From JAGOTP01 sp964600845 (lineage in GTDB: Bacteria > Patescibacteriota > Patescibacteriia > 2-12-FULL-60-25): a stretch of DNA of 6,006 nucleotides. Position numbers and translations under genes: made by a program. The number at the start of each line of letters is the position of its first letter. The stretch's first letter is position 1. Below are positions 5,830-6,006 of this stretch, in pieces. The notes beneath the pieces were generated by a model that made no database searches, was not told where the DNA came from, and worked only from the letters and a program-made list of their open reading frames with translations. The DNA lies in contig CAZRJW010000039.1 of assembly GCA_964600845.1 (NCBI GenBank), positions 1-6,006 on the forward strand. Direction: 5' to 3'.

Positions 5830-6006
5830 TCAATCGTTTTGGGCGTGAAAGACCCCGACCTGTTGACGATGCGAGCGGGCGTAATCAATCATTTTCGCTA
5901 GTCCTTCTTCCAAGCGCACGAGAGGAACCCAATGCAAGAGTGTTCGAGCACGCTGCAAGTCGGGTAGCGGAGCCTCCCCTGTCAGCTGTTCTGGCGCCTC
6001 AAAGCG
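5830..6006 (-). CDS. SDR sugar-nucleotide epimerase/dehydratase, C-terminal fragment (cut by window edge)
   Basis: Only the last 58 codons are visible, ending in TGA at 5832-5830. LPDLQRARTLLHWVPLVRLEEGLAKMIDYARS matches the C-terminal signature of extended SDR enzymes (GalE/RmlB/UXS type), where a D...A...LGW.P...L..GL...I.Y segment closes the substrate domain. In ungapped alignment with the same segment of the next gene (35 residues from LPD), 15 positions are identical, so the two tandem genes encode related enzymes. The reaction cannot be decided because the NAD and catalytic motifs are outside the window. A natural role would be production of the nucleotide sugar used by the downstream glycosyltransferases. 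The next gene starts 17 bp later at its preferred ATG. Confidence 0.85.
   Translation of the reverse strand, partial: RFEAPEQLTGEAPLPDLQRARTLLHWVPLVRLEEGLAKMIDYARSHRQQVGVFHAQND

Overview
All genes in this window lie on the minus strand, so transcription runs from high to low coordinates. Nine coding regions are packed with no gap longer than 32 bp, two of them overlapping, and there is no stretch without a gene. This looks like the interior of one long operon: the first gene (at the right edge) and the last gene (at the left edge) are both cut by the window, and no promoter or terminator is visible. Base composition is roughly balanced by eye. TAA, TAG and TGA all act as stops, so the standard bacterial code fits. 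Only one gene has a clear Shine-Dalgarno site. This gene mix (split DUF2304/GT2 pair, GT4 enzymes, archaeal-looking SDR, stand-alone membrane Clp-type ATPase) and the compact layout suggest a Patescibacteria/CPR-type bacterium, possibly near the Peregrinibacteria/Peribacteria. That is an inference from gene content, with moderate to low confidence.

Regions in transcription order: (1) 6006-5830, C-terminal end of an SDR sugar-nucleotide epimerase/dehydratase. (2) 5812-4790, a full-length SDR of the UDP-glucuronate decarboxylase (UXS)-like family in which three decarboxylation residues appear replaced. (3) 4757-4443, a 104-aa single-pass membrane protein with a Ser/Thr-rich N-terminus. (4) 4435-3416, a membrane-anchored Clp/Hsp100-type AAA+ protein with only the first ATPase domain. 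(5) 3383-2706, a DPM1/GtrB-like family 2 glycosyltransferase. (6) 2696-2157, a soluble 179-aa protein of unknown function. (7) 2147-1785, a DUF2304 three-helix membrane protein. (8) 1792-644, a GT4 glycosyltransferase. (9) 662-1, the N-terminal two thirds or so of a second GT4 glycosyltransferase.

The two SDRs would supply nucleotide sugars. The GT2 with DUF2304 would charge a polyprenyl-phosphate carrier. The GT4 enzymes would extend a glycan at the inner face of the membrane. The unexpected part is the pair in the middle, a small membrane protein followed by a membrane-tethered, D1-only Clp-like ATPase. This pair is embedded in the glycan operon and could be a membrane unfoldase or remodelling module acting on the glycan machinery. 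That role is a hypothesis from gene order and domain layout only.
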